Source: Streptomyces sp. NBC_01224
GTDB taxonomy: Bacteria; Actinomycetota; Actinomycetes; Streptomycetales; Streptomycetaceae
Length of the DNA stretch: 64,000 nt
Direction of reading: 5' to 3'
NCBI RefSeq assembly: GCF_036002945.1
Contig: NZ_CP108529.1
Coordinates: 5,017,001 to 5,081,000 of the forward strand
Below the pieces are notes generated by a model, which was given only the letters and a program-made list of their open reading frames with translations, was not told where the DNA came from and ran no database searches. Made by a program: the position numbers and the translations under genes. Below, piece by piece: positions 25,337 to 33,559 of the stretch (within the stretch, counting starts at the first letter, position 1; each line of letters opens with the position of its first letter).

Positions 25337-27031
25337 CTACTTCGCGTCCGAGTAGCGCTCCACCACCGCCGTCGTGAACGGAAAACGCACTGGCGTATCG
25401 CCGAAGGCGGTCCGCCCGGCCAGGTCGCCGGCCGCCCGGATCGCCTCCACGACCGCCTCTGCCTCCTCCTGTGGACAGTGCACGATCACCTCGTCATGCT
25501 GGAAGAAGACCAACTCGGCCCGGAGACCGGCGGAGCCGAGCGACCGGCGCAGGGCGGCCAGGAGCAGCAGCGCCCAGTCCGCCGCGCTGCCCTGCACCAC
25601 GAAGTTGCGGGTGAAGCGGCCCCGCGCGCGAGCGTTCGACGATGCGTAACCAGGGGTGAATTGACCCTCGGCGGAGGGCTGTTCCGTGTTCTCCTGCGGG
25701 ATGCCGGCCTCGTCGTTCTCCTCGCTCCCGGCCGCGGGCGGACTGGTCCGGCCCAGCCACGTCCGTACGAGACGTCCCTCTTCGCCCGCTTTTGCCGCAT
25801 CGTCGACGTAGGCCACGGCCAGCGGAAATCTGCGGCGCAGGGCTGCCAGGTTCTTCAGGCCGTCGCCCGAGGTCTGGCCGTAGATCGCGCCCAGCAGGGC
25901 GAGCTTGGCGTGGTCCCGGTCGCCGTGGAAGGCCCGGTCCGACAGCGACGTATAGAGATCGCCGTCATGGCCCGCCACCTCCATCAGACCGCGATCGCGG
26001 GAGATCGCAGCCAGCACTCTGGGCTCCATCTGGTCGGCGTCCGCGACGACGAGGCGCCAGCCCTCGTCGGCGACGACCGCCCGCCGTATCACCTTGGGGA
26101 TCTGCAGCGCTCCTCCGCCGTTGGTCGTCCAGCGGCCGCTGACCGTGCCGCCCGGCTGGTACTCGGGGCGGAAGCGGCCGTCGCGCACCCAGTCCTGGAG
26201 CCAGCTCCAGCCGTGCGCCGTCCAGATCCGGTACAGCTTCTTGTACTGGATGAGGGGTTCGACCGCCGGATGGTCCAGCTCCTCCAGCTCCCAGCGCCGG
26301 GTGGACTTCACCTTGATGCCGGCCTGTGCGAACGCCTTCACCACGTCGGCGGGGAGGTCGGGGCGGACCCGTCTGCCGAAGGCGGCCGACACCTCGTCGG
26401 CCAGCTCGGCCAGCCTGCGGGGCTCGCCGCCGCCCGCGTAACGCTCGCCGAGCAGTTCGTGGAGCACGTCCCGGTGCACGTCGGCGCGCCAGGGGAGGCC
26501 TGACCGGTTCATCTCGGCGGCGACCAGCATGCCGGCCGATTCGGCGGCCGTCAGCAGGCGCATCCTGCCCGGGTGTGCGGTGGCGTCGTGGCGGCGGAGC
26601 TGGTCGGCGTACACCTGGAGGAGGTCGTCGAAGGGCAGGTCCGTGCCGGACTGCGGCTCGAAGAGGGAGGACTGCGAGCCGGGCTCGGCGGAGCGGGGCG
26701 GAGGATCGGGGGGTACGGGGGCGTTGCGCAGGCGGGCGTGGGCGGCGGCTGCGGAACGGGGTTCGCCGAGACGGCCCTCGTGGGCGAGGAGGAGGGACTC
26801 GGCGACCTCGATGTCGTAACAACGGGCCACGGGGACGCCGGCCGCGAGCAGGCGCGGGTAGATCTCGGCGGTGGACCGCCAGACCCAGCGTGTGACATCC
26901 GGGCGGGAGCGGACCGCCTCCACGAGGTCGGGTTCGGTCAGGACCGGGGCGGTGGGCAGGCCGGTGGAGTCCAGCGGGGCGAGGAGGGCGCCGCCGGTCT
27001 CCGTGGTGGCCAGAGCCCAACGTTCGGTCAT
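25337..27031 (-). CDS. Stand-alone family A DNA polymerase with degenerate 3'-5' exonuclease region
   Basis: 564 residues. Polymerase motif A is VADADQMEPRVLAA (the usual form is DYSQIELR), motif B is RDHAKLALLGAIYGQ, and motif C is FFQHDEVIVHCP, so the catalytic Asp, Arg/Lys and His-Asp-Glu are present. The N-terminal ~180 residues correspond to the exonuclease domain but start WALATTETGG, without the DxE metal pair. There is no 5' nuclease domain. A 30-residue polar insert (SEENDEAGIPQENT) lies between motifs B and C. Databases usually call such proteins bifunctional exonuclease/polymerase. It may act in repair or translesion synthesis. Confidence 0.85.
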   Translation of the reverse strand: MTERWALATTETGGALLAPLDSTGLPTAPVLTEPDLVEAVRSRPDVTRWVWRSTAEIYPRLLAAGVPVARCYDIEVAESLLLAHEGRLGEPRSAAAAHARLRNAPVPPDPPPRSAEPGSQSSLFEPQSGTDLPFDDLLQVYADQLRRHDATAHPGRMRLLTAAESAGMLVAAEMNRSGLPWRADVHRDVLHELLGERYAGGGEPRRLAELADEVSAAFGRRVRPDLPADVVKAFAQAGIKVKSTRRWELEELDHPAVEPLIQYKKLYRIWTAHGWSWLQDWVRDGRFRPEYQPGGTVSGRWTTNGGGALQIPKVIRRAVVADEGWRLVVADADQMEPRVLAAISRDRGLMEVAGHDGDLYTSLSDRAFHGDRDHAKLALLGAIYGQTSGDGLKNLAALRRRFPLAVAYVDDAAKAGEEGRLVRTWLGRTSPPAAGSEENDEAGIPQENTEQPSAEGQFTPGYASSNARARGRFTRNFVVQGSAADWALLLLAALRRSLGSAGLRAELVFFQHDEVIVHCPQEEAEAVVEAIRAAGDLAGRTAFGDTPVRFPFTTAVVERYSDAK

Positions 27032-27125
27032 GTCGTCGAGTCTGGCACCCGGCACTGACAGGGGGCGTGGGGCGGGGCGCGGGGTGGGGTGGCCCGCTGC
27101 GCGGGGTTTCACCCCACCCCCGCCC

Positions 27126-27184
27126 TTTCCCGAAACCGGGGGCTCTGCCCCGGACCCCGTTCCTCGAATGCCGGACGGGCTGGA
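27126..27184 (+). repeat. Dispersed Streptomyces intergenic repeat, copy 2
   Basis: Contains GCTCTGCCCCGGACCCCG, followed by GCCGGACGGGCTGGA. It aligns to copy 1 at 14381-14438. It lies between the polymerase start and the rppA stop, and a second GCCGGACGGGC occurs at about 27209-27219, close to the rppA end. Confidence 0.7.
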
Positions 27185-27220
27185 GGGGCCGGGGGCCAAA
27201 AGCGCCGGACGGGCCGAAAC

Positions 27221-28276
27221 CTACTCGGAGTCCGTCGTCCAGGTGCCCAGGGAGATCTCGGCGGTGATGCCGGGGCCGAAGCCCGCCATCAGGCCGCGGT
27301 GGCCGTCAAGGGCCGAAGCCTCGTCGAACATGCGGCCAAGGGCGTCGAGCACCACCGCGCTGGCTATGTTGCCGTACTCGGTGAGCGTGGCGCGGCTGAA
27401 GCGGAACGCTTCCGGCGGCACGTCGAGGAAGCGGCTCAGGTCGTCCAGGATGCGCGGGCCGCCCGCGTGGATGATGTAGAAGTCCAGCTTGCCGGCGTTC
27501 CACTGGTGCTCCTCCGCGACGGCGTTCAGGGCCGGGGCGAGGGGCTCCATGGTTCCTGGCACACGCTTGTCGAGCTGGAAGTGGAATCCGGTGGACCGGA
27601 CCGCGTAGGAGATCCAGTCCTCGGTGTCCGGGATGATGTACGAGCCGTTGCTTTCCAGGCGGACTCCGGTGCCACCGCTGCCGCGGACCACGACGGCGGC
27701 TATGCCGTCGCCGAACAGGCCGTTGGACAGCAGGGATCCGACACCCAGATCGGTGGGCTGGTAGCACAGCGAGCAGAACTCGCAGGCGACGATCAACACG
27801 TTGGCGTCGGGGTACGCCGTGCAGAAGTCGTGGGCCCGGTTGACGGCTGCGCCGCCCGCGGCGCAGCCGAGTTGGGCGATCGGCATCTGTCGTGTCTCCG
27901 GCCGGAAGCCCATCTTGCCGATGAGCCACGCGGTCGGCGGAGGCATCATGAAGCCGGTGCAGGAGACGTAGACGATCAAGTCGATCTGCCGCGGCTCCAG
28001 TTGGGCCTGATCGAGTGCCCGGCGTACCACCGCCGGCACCCTGGCCTTGGTCTGTTGCTCGTAGGTGATGCTGCGGGCGTCGAAGCCCGGGTGCTGCAGC
28101 ACCTTCTCGATCGGTTGGATCAGGTGCCGTTTCTGCACCCCGGTATGTTCGATCAGACGAAGGACCAGGTCGATCTGTGGATGGTCGCCGTGCAACCGTT
28201 GGGCCAGCTCCAGGGTTTCCTCGTTGGTGATGACATACTCGGGAACCTCGATTGCCGGCTTGCAGAGAACCGCCAT
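27221..28276 (-). CDS. rppA: Type III polyketide synthase, 1,3,6,8-tetrahydroxynaphthalene synthase
   Basis: 351 residues. Counting from MAVLCKPAIE places the catalytic triad at Cys138 (AQLGCAAGG), His270 (FYIIHAGGPR) and Asn303 (EYGNIAS), with the THN-synthase-specific Cys106 (VSCTGF) and Tyr224 (WISYAV). These are exactly the RppA positions. The enzyme condenses five malonyl-CoA to THN, which oxidises to flaviolin. ATG 28276 follows a strong CTAGGAGGAG site. The C-terminus is about 20 residues shorter than the S. griseus enzyme as I recall it. The P450 upstream on the same strand matches the pigment gene pair known in other streptomycetes. Confidence 0.95.
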   Translation of the reverse strand: MAVLCKPAIEVPEYVITNEETLELAQRLHGDHPQIDLVLRLIEHTGVQKRHLIQPIEKVLQHPGFDARSITYEQQTKARVPAVVRRALDQAQLEPRQIDLIVYVSCTGFMMPPPTAWLIGKMGFRPETRQMPIAQLGCAAGGAAVNRAHDFCTAYPDANVLIVACEFCSLCYQPTDLGVGSLLSNGLFGDGIAAVVVRGSGGTGVRLESNGSYIIPDTEDWISYAVRSTGFHFQLDKRVPGTMEPLAPALNAVAEEHQWNAGKLDFYIIHAGGPRILDDLSRFLDVPPEAFRFSRATLTEYGNIASAVVLDALGRMFDEASALDGHRGLMAGFGPGITAEISLGTWTTDSE

Positions 28277-28481
28277 GGAACTCCTCCTAGCGGACTTTTG
28301 GTCCACACGGCCGGGCCCGGAACGGTTGCGGGGTGTTCGCCGACGCGGGAGTGGCCACCACGGCTCCGCACGCGCGGTGCCGCGCGAATCAGAGCTTTGG
28401 TGGATTCCTGCGCCGGGTTCGGTACCCCTGATACGGGCGCGGACGGGCCGACCTTCGAAGACTGAGTTCTAGCCGTTCACG

Positions 28482-28499
28482 GGCGGATACTGATCCGCC
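28482..28499 (-). promoter_or_regulatory. Palindrome upstream of rppA
   Basis: Perfect 7-bp inverted repeat GGCGGAT-ACTG-ATCCGCC, 206 bp upstream of the rppA start and downstream of the tandem repeats. It could be an operator or a small hairpin. Confidence 0.4.
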
Positions 28500-28574
28500 A
28501 CGGCTTGGGTGGGTGGCCGTCGGGATCACGTTACGGCAGGTGGATCGGGGCCGCATGTCGAGCCGACGCACAGC

Positions 28575-28693
28575 GCGCAGCAGGGCACAGCTAGGCGCCC
28601 GGTGCGCAGGGCAGGACACGGCTAGGCGCCCGGTGCGCAGGCAGGACACGGCGAGGCGCCCGGTGCGCAGCAGGGCACAGCGAGGCGCCCGGC
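28575..28693 (-). repeat. Four tandem ~30-bp repeats between the P450 gene and rppA
   Basis: Four consecutive units of 29, 31, 30 and 29 bp. Each begins GCGCAG, has a variable core (CAGGGCACAG or GCAGGACACG), and ends with C(T/G)AGGCGCCCGG(T/C). No spacers are present. They fill the middle of the 520-bp P450-rppA gap, which holds no gene. Confidence 0.8.
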
Positions 28694-28724
28694 GCCCCGG
28701 GATTGTTCCGGGTTGCCGGGCGCC
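28684..28724 (-). terminator. Nested hairpin downstream of the P450 gene
   Basis: A 10-bp perfect stem, GGCGCCCGGC/GCCGGGCGCC, enclosing CCCGG/CCGGG, lies about 73 bp after the P450 stop. It probably ends or attenuates the P450 transcript before rppA. Confidence 0.6.
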
Positions 28725-28796
28725 GTGGTGCGACGCATCATCAATGAGCATCACTGTCCGTGCACGGAGGCCCGGTGCGTTGCCGGACCTCCCCTG

Positions 28797-30002
28797 TCAC
28801 CAGGTGACAGGCAGTTCGAGGGGATAGCGCCAGATCGAGGTCTTGTTCCAGCGCACTTCCTCGGCCGGCGTCGCCAGCTTCAGAGCGGGGAAGCGCTCCA
28901 GCAGGGTTCCGATGGCGACCTGGAGCTCCGTTGCGGCGAGCGGCGCGCCGAGACAGTGGTGTCCGCCCCAGCCGAACGTCATGTGGGACGGATTCTCGCG
29001 CTCCAGATCCAGCTCGTCGGGCCGGTCGAACTTCCGGGGGTCGCGGTTGGCCGTCAGATAGGAGACGTGCACGATGTCCCCCTCCCGGATCAGCACCCCG
29101 CTCAGCTCCACGTTCTCCAAGGCGACCCGGGGGATGCCGACGCCCTTGCGGAACGGGATGAAGCGGAGCAGTTCCTCCATGGCCTGCGGGAGCATGCCGG
29201 GGCGCTCGCGCAGCATCGCGAGCTCGGCCGGCCTGGTGAGCAGCGTGTAGGCGATGTTGCCGATCTCGTACGTGGTGGTGTCCTGGCCCGTGATGAGCAG
29301 CACCATGGCCATCACGGTCAGTTCCTGGTCGTTGAGGATCTCGTTCCCGTCGCGAGCCGTGGCCAGCGCGCTGATCAGGTCGTCGCCGGGGTCCGCGCGC
29401 CGCTCGGCCGTCAGCTTCTGGAAGTAGGCGCGGAGATCGGCCTTGGCACGTACCGCGGCGTCCTTGTTCTCGACGGTCGTGTCCATCATCGTCCGGGCGT
29501 GGGCGCGCAGCTGTGCGCGGTCGGCCTCGGGAATGTCGAGGACCTCGCAGATGGTGGTCAGGGGCAGCGGGGCCGCCAGATGCTCGAAGAGATCGGCGGG
29601 GGCTCCGTGCTCCTCCATCCGGTCCAGCAGCTCGTCCACGACATGCTGGGTACGTACCTTCATGCGCTCCATGTGACGAGGCGCGAAGCCCTTGGAGATC
29701 AGGCTGCGCAGGCGGCTGCTGCCCGGCGGGTCCATCACGTTGATCGCTTCGTCCTGAACGATCGGCTCAGGGGTCATGCGCGGGAAGTTGCGGCCGATGA
29801 TGGCGCTCCGGCTGAAGCGCCGGTCGGTGGTCACCGTGCGCACGTCGTCGTAGCCGGTGACGAGCCACGCCTCGCCGTCGCCGTGCGGCAGCCGGATGCG
29901 GGAGACGGGTTCTTCGGTCATCAAGTGCCTGAGCACCGGGTCGAATTCGAGGGCCTCGGCATAGTCGAACGGGCAGTGCCGTGCGCCGGCGACTGGTTCC
30001 AT
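28797..30002 (-). CDS. Cytochrome P450, CYP158-like (flaviolin-coupling type)
   Basis: 401 residues. The I-helix oxygen motif is ITGQDTTTYE (about 237-246). EELLR holds ExxR, and the heme loop is FGWGGHHCLG with the axial thiolate Cys350. The C-terminus ELPVTW is shared with CYP158A2 as I recall it. CYP158/P450mel enzymes couple flaviolin or THN-derived monomers into dark pigments. Its position directly upstream of rppA supports that substrate. ATG 30002 has GGAG 6 nt upstream. A hairpin and tandem repeats separate it from rppA, so the two may be transcribed separately. Confidence 0.88.
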   Translation of the reverse strand: MEPVAGARHCPFDYAEALEFDPVLRHLMTEEPVSRIRLPHGDGEAWLVTGYDDVRTVTTDRRFSRSAIIGRNFPRMTPEPIVQDEAINVMDPPGSSRLRSLISKGFAPRHMERMKVRTQHVVDELLDRMEEHGAPADLFEHLAAPLPLTTICEVLDIPEADRAQLRAHARTMMDTTVENKDAAVRAKADLRAYFQKLTAERRADPGDDLISALATARDGNEILNDQELTVMAMVLLITGQDTTTYEIGNIAYTLLTRPAELAMLRERPGMLPQAMEELLRFIPFRKGVGIPRVALENVELSGVLIREGDIVHVSYLTANRDPRKFDRPDELDLERENPSHMTFGWGGHHCLGAPLAATELQVAIGTLLERFPALKLATPAEEVRWNKTSIWRYPLELPVTW

Positions 30003-30139
30003 ACGGAGCTCCAGAGGGGGGATCTGACGGGTGGTTCGAGGAATCTGCGGGCTGGACGGGACATGGGTGCCCGGTCACCCGCACAGGCACGCGCCACTCC
30101 GGGCCGATTGGTCCATATGCAGAACGGATTCGACAGCCG

Positions 30140-30174
30140 GGGTCGCTGGACCGGCGCAATCGGTCCAGCGACCC
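30140..30174 (-). terminator. Strong hairpin between the DUF1259 and P450 genes
   Basis: A perfect 14-bp stem, GGGTCGCTGGACCG/CGGTCCAGCGACCC, with a 7-nt loop, 68 bp past the DUF1259 stop. It isolates the P450-rppA unit from upstream transcription. Confidence 0.75.
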
Positions 30175-30241
30175 TGTCCGGCCTGTCTGCCCTGTCCGGC
30201 GGGTTCGGCGCGTTCGCCGGGATCGGAGTGAACGGCCGGTC

Positions 30242-31243
30242 TCAGCCGGAAGGTACGACGTTGGTGGCGTCCACCGCGGGGCGCACCGCCCGGGCGAGCT
30301 CGACGCCGTCGCCCACGGCCCAGAAGTGGGTGAAGAACAGGCGGGGGTCCTCCGCCAGGTGATGGTTGTGCAGCTCGACGAGCTTGATCCCGCCGCGCCG
30401 CAGTGCCTTCAGTACGTTCTGCACCTCATGGGCGAGCATGACGCAGTCACCGCTGAGCGCGGCCCGGCCGCCGCCCAGCGGCTGGAAGTTGAACGCGCTG
30501 GTCGATCCCAGGCCGGGCGGCAGGATCAGATGGCCGTCCGCGATGGTCTCGCGGCGGACGAAGATGCTCTTGTAGAGCCCGTCCTCGATGGAACCCTTGG
30601 CGCCCAGCACCGCCTCCATTCCGGCGATGTCCAGATCGACCGGGGCCGGCGGTCCCGGCGGCAGGGCGGGCGGGGTTCCGGTGCGGTCGAATCCGGCGCG
30701 CAGACCGCGGGCCAGGGCAACCGCGTCGTGACCGTGTGCATGGACGTGGGTCCACCAGATGTCGGGGGTCTGGGCGAGCAGGTGCTTGTGGAGCGCGGTC
30801 TGCTCGATTCCGTGCGCCTGCCAGGCATCGGTCACCCATTGCAGTTCGTCCTCGGTGACCACCACGTCGCCCATCAGCATCGTGCTGCCGTCGGCGTAAC
30901 GGACGAAGGCCACATGCGTGCCCAGCGCGAGCCCGGGTGTGACGACCACGCCGTCGGAGACCACGTGAAGGTCCCGCCGGGGGAAGCCCGTGTGGTAGGT
31001 CGTTCCGCGCAGCATGTTGCCGGTGCGGCCCAGCGCTCTCGCCACGCCCGCCCAGTCCGCCAGTCCGGTCGGCACCGGCCTGACCCGCCTGCCGTGCCCC
31101 GGCCCCGTCATCCCGTTGGGCAGGGCGCGAGCGGCGGCCGGCCCCGCAGCGGTCAGCATCGGTGCGAGTGCGGCTGCTGCCAGTACGCGTCGCCGCGATG
31201 TGATCGCCCGTAGTTTCGTGTCCTGCTGTCGGTCCCCAGTCAT
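30242..31243 (-). CDS. Tat-exported DUF1259 (LpqO/LppY-like) protein
   Basis: 333 residues. The twin-arginine signal TSRRRVLAAAALAPMLTAAG is followed by two copies of the DUF1259 fold. The first spans WAGVARALGRTGNMLRGTTYH, with PRRDLHVVSDGVVVTPGLAL, and TALHKHLLAQTPDIWWTHVH. The second starts at GMEAVLGAKGSIEDG and ends VELHNHHLAEDPRLFFTHFW. The HxHLL and H(V/F)H motifs in each half look like metal or ligand sites, but no activity is established that I know of. The start is ATG 31243 (a GTG directly precedes it) behind GGAGGCGAAC. Mycobacterial relatives are lipoproteins; this one is Tat-type. Confidence 0.8.
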   Translation of the reverse strand: MTGDRQQDTKLRAITSRRRVLAAAALAPMLTAAGPAAARALPNGMTGPGHGRRVRPVPTGLADWAGVARALGRTGNMLRGTTYHTGFPRRDLHVVSDGVVVTPGLALGTHVAFVRYADGSTMLMGDVVVTEDELQWVTDAWQAHGIEQTALHKHLLAQTPDIWWTHVHAHGHDAVALARGLRAGFDRTGTPPALPPGPPAPVDLDIAGMEAVLGAKGSIEDGLYKSIFVRRETIADGHLILPPGLGSTSAFNFQPLGGGRAALSGDCVMLAHEVQNVLKALRRGGIKLVELHNHHLAEDPRLFFTHFWAVGDGVELARAVRPAVDATNVVPSG

Positions 31244-31380
31244 CACTTGTTCGCCTCCATGGCGAGATGAAACCACGCGATACATGGATGAATGGATGAA
31301 AGCGGATACATCGTCAGCGGGTGGGGCTGGATGGACTAAGCGCGCTGTCCGGCCCGGTCTCCTACGGCCCATCCGGACCT

Positions 31381-33531
31381 TCAGCGCACCGGCATAGAGC
31401 GGCGCCGCACCGCTCTCGGCAGCAGCGCCGCTCCGACCGCGACCACCGCGCACACTCCGGCCGCCCCGGCCGTCAGCGGCCACTGCACCGACATCTCCAC
31501 CGGTGCGGACAGCGAGGCCAGCGCGGCGTCGAGGCCCGCCAGGTTGACCGCGGTCACGGCCAGTCCGAGCAGCGCTCCGACCCCGACCGCGAACAGGGTC
31601 TCCCCGGCCACCACCGCGAGGACCCGCGGCCGGGCGGCCCCGGCCAGCCGGAGCGCGTTCAGCTCCGAGGACCGTACGGACCCCGCCATCAGCATCGTGT
31701 TGACGAGGGCGATGGCCGTGTACACCAGCGCGATCCCCAGGATCACGATCAGGCCGAGCCGGGTCTGCGGACTCGTACGCGGGTGTGTCGCGGCCAGCCA
31801 CTGCTCCGTCGACCGCACCTCGCCGCCGGTGCCGCGCAACTGTGCTGCGACCGCGGCCCGGTTCGCGCCCGGCGAGAGGCGTACGTCGATCCGGTCCACC
31901 GGAGCCGCCGGCGCGTTCGCCCTCGTGACATAGGCCCCGTTGTTCCCCGTCCCGCGCGCCAGCACCGCCGCGATCCGCAGCGCGACCGGCCGTCCGTCGC
32001 CGAGCCACACCCGTACCGTCGAGCCCACCGTGTGCTGCTCCCACTCCTCGTTCACCACGATCGAGCGGTCGTCCAGATCCCGGATGTCGCCCGCCGCCAC
32101 CGGCAGCCGCTCGACCGTCGCGAGGGCCTTCGCGTCGTCCACCGCCCGCGCCTCGGAAGTGATCAGAGCGGTGCCCTCCTCGCGTACGTAGACGGCTGTC
32201 GATGCGGACGCGGACAGTGTTGCGCCGCGCACCGGCCGTACCTTCAACTCCTCACCCGTCACGACCAGGTCGGCCCGGGTGTGCTCGCGTGCCTCGGCCG
32301 CCTTCGCCGCCGTTACCGTCATCGCGGAGCCGGCCACCGAACCCGCCAGTGCCACAGTGATCAGCACCGGAGCGGCCACTGCCGCCGTACGCCGCAGCGA
32401 AGCCGATGTGTTCGCGGTCACGAGCATTCCGGTCGCCCCGGGCAGCCGGATCAGCCGGACCAATGGGCGTACCAGCAGCGGCGCGAGCAGGGCAGCGGCC
32501 GTGATCAGGACCATCGGCTGGGTGGTGTACGTCTTCCGTTTCAGCAGCGCGGACGGGTCCGTGGCGAGGGATTTCGCCATGAGGAAAGCGGCTCCCGCGA
32601 GCAGGGCGAAGCCCAGCAGACGACGGGCCGGCGGCAGCACGCCCGTATCGACATCGGCCTCGCGCAGCGCCTCGGCCGGGCCGGTTCTGCCCGCCCGCCG
32701 CGAGGCCACCCAGACCCCCGCGAACGCCACGACCAGGCCGGTCCAGAAGGCGGCGTGCAGCGGCCAGGCAACCGGGCGGACGGTGAACCAGGACGGCGCC
32801 ACCCCTTCGTCGACCAGCAGCCCGGCCGAAAGCGGCGCGGCCCAGCGGCCCAGCGCGCACCCGGCAGCCGAGGCGAGTATGCCGACCACGGCCGCCTCCG
32901 TCAGCAGCAGCCGCCGCAGCTGGCCCGGCGTGGCGCCGGCCGTACGCAGCAGCCCGAACTCGCGCCGGCGCAGCGCCACCGCGAAGGCGAACGTCGATGC
33001 GACGACGAAGACCGAGACGAAGGCGGTGACGCCGCCCGCCGTGCCGAGCAGGGCGTTCACGGTCAGCAGCCCCTCGGCGTCCCGCTCCGTGGCCGGGTCG
33101 GCGCGGCGGCGGCCGTCGCCGGTGAGGACCAGGGCGCGGTCGCCGACGACGCGGCGCACCTCGGCGACGGGCGCGTCCACGCCTACGGCGTCCGGGCCGC
33201 GGTGCGCTCCGTTTCCGTCGTCCCGGGTCACCCGGCCGAGCGCCCGGAGGTCGCGCAGGAGTGTGATATCCACAGGGTGTGGATGAGCGAGCCTGCGGCT
33301 GACCTCCGTTGTGGACGGCCCGCGCCGCACCTCCACGGTCAAGGTGTCGTCGCCCATCACCACCACCGGCGATCCGGCGAATCGCTGCGGCGCCCGGTCC
33401 GGGGCGTCGAAGGTCGAGGCGAGGCCGAGGCCCATGGCCGCGATCAGCCCCACGCCCAGCGCGAGCGCGACGAAGGTGGCGATGAGTGTGGTCCAGCGGG
33501 TACGCAGGGCGGCCAGGGCGACGGTCAGCAC
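31381..33531 (-). CDS. FtsX-type ABC transporter permease
   Basis: 716 residues with an N-terminal helix (TTLIATFVALALGVGLIAAMG), a periplasmic domain, two blocks of FtsX helices and a C-terminal three-helix block (LVNTMLMAGSVRSSELNALR). RRREFGLLRTAGATPGQLRR and SSELNALRLAGAARPRVL are the cytoplasmic coupling loops usual for MacB/FtsX permeases. GTG 33531 is placed by GGAGG 7 nt upstream, and it starts 28 bp after the ATPase gene, so the two are one operon. Such pairs export peptides or lipids or resist antimicrobial peptides; the substrate is unknown. Confidence 0.87.
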   Translation of the reverse strand: MLTVALAALRTRWTTLIATFVALALGVGLIAAMGLGLASTFDAPDRAPQRFAGSPVVVMGDDTLTVEVRRGPSTTEVSRRLAHPHPVDITLLRDLRALGRVTRDDGNGAHRGPDAVGVDAPVAEVRRVVGDRALVLTGDGRRRADPATERDAEGLLTVNALLGTAGGVTAFVSVFVVASTFAFAVALRRREFGLLRTAGATPGQLRRLLLTEAAVVGILASAAGCALGRWAAPLSAGLLVDEGVAPSWFTVRPVAWPLHAAFWTGLVVAFAGVWVASRRAGRTGPAEALREADVDTGVLPPARRLLGFALLAGAAFLMAKSLATDPSALLKRKTYTTQPMVLITAAALLAPLLVRPLVRLIRLPGATGMLVTANTSASLRRTAAVAAPVLITVALAGSVAGSAMTVTAAKAAEAREHTRADLVVTGEELKVRPVRGATLSASASTAVYVREEGTALITSEARAVDDAKALATVERLPVAAGDIRDLDDRSIVVNEEWEQHTVGSTVRVWLGDGRPVALRIAAVLARGTGNNGAYVTRANAPAAPVDRIDVRLSPGANRAAVAAQLRGTGGEVRSTEQWLAATHPRTSPQTRLGLIVILGIALVYTAIALVNTMLMAGSVRSSELNALRLAGAARPRVLAVVAGETLFAVGVGALLGLAVTAVNLAGLDAALASLSAPVEMSVQWPLTAGAAGVCAVVAVGAALLPRAVRRRSMPVR

Positions 33532-33559
33532 GACGCCACCTCCGCACGGCCGGCGACGG

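Noticed and set aside
28575..28693. CRISPR-like array of four ~30-bp repeats
   Set aside because: The units are contiguous without spacers and vary internally, and no cas genes are present. They are plain tandem repeats.
31244..32044. Upstream extension of the DUF1259 gene
   Set aside because: The extension overlaps the ABC permease gene antisense, and the Tat signal with a GGAGG-type site fixes the start at 31243.
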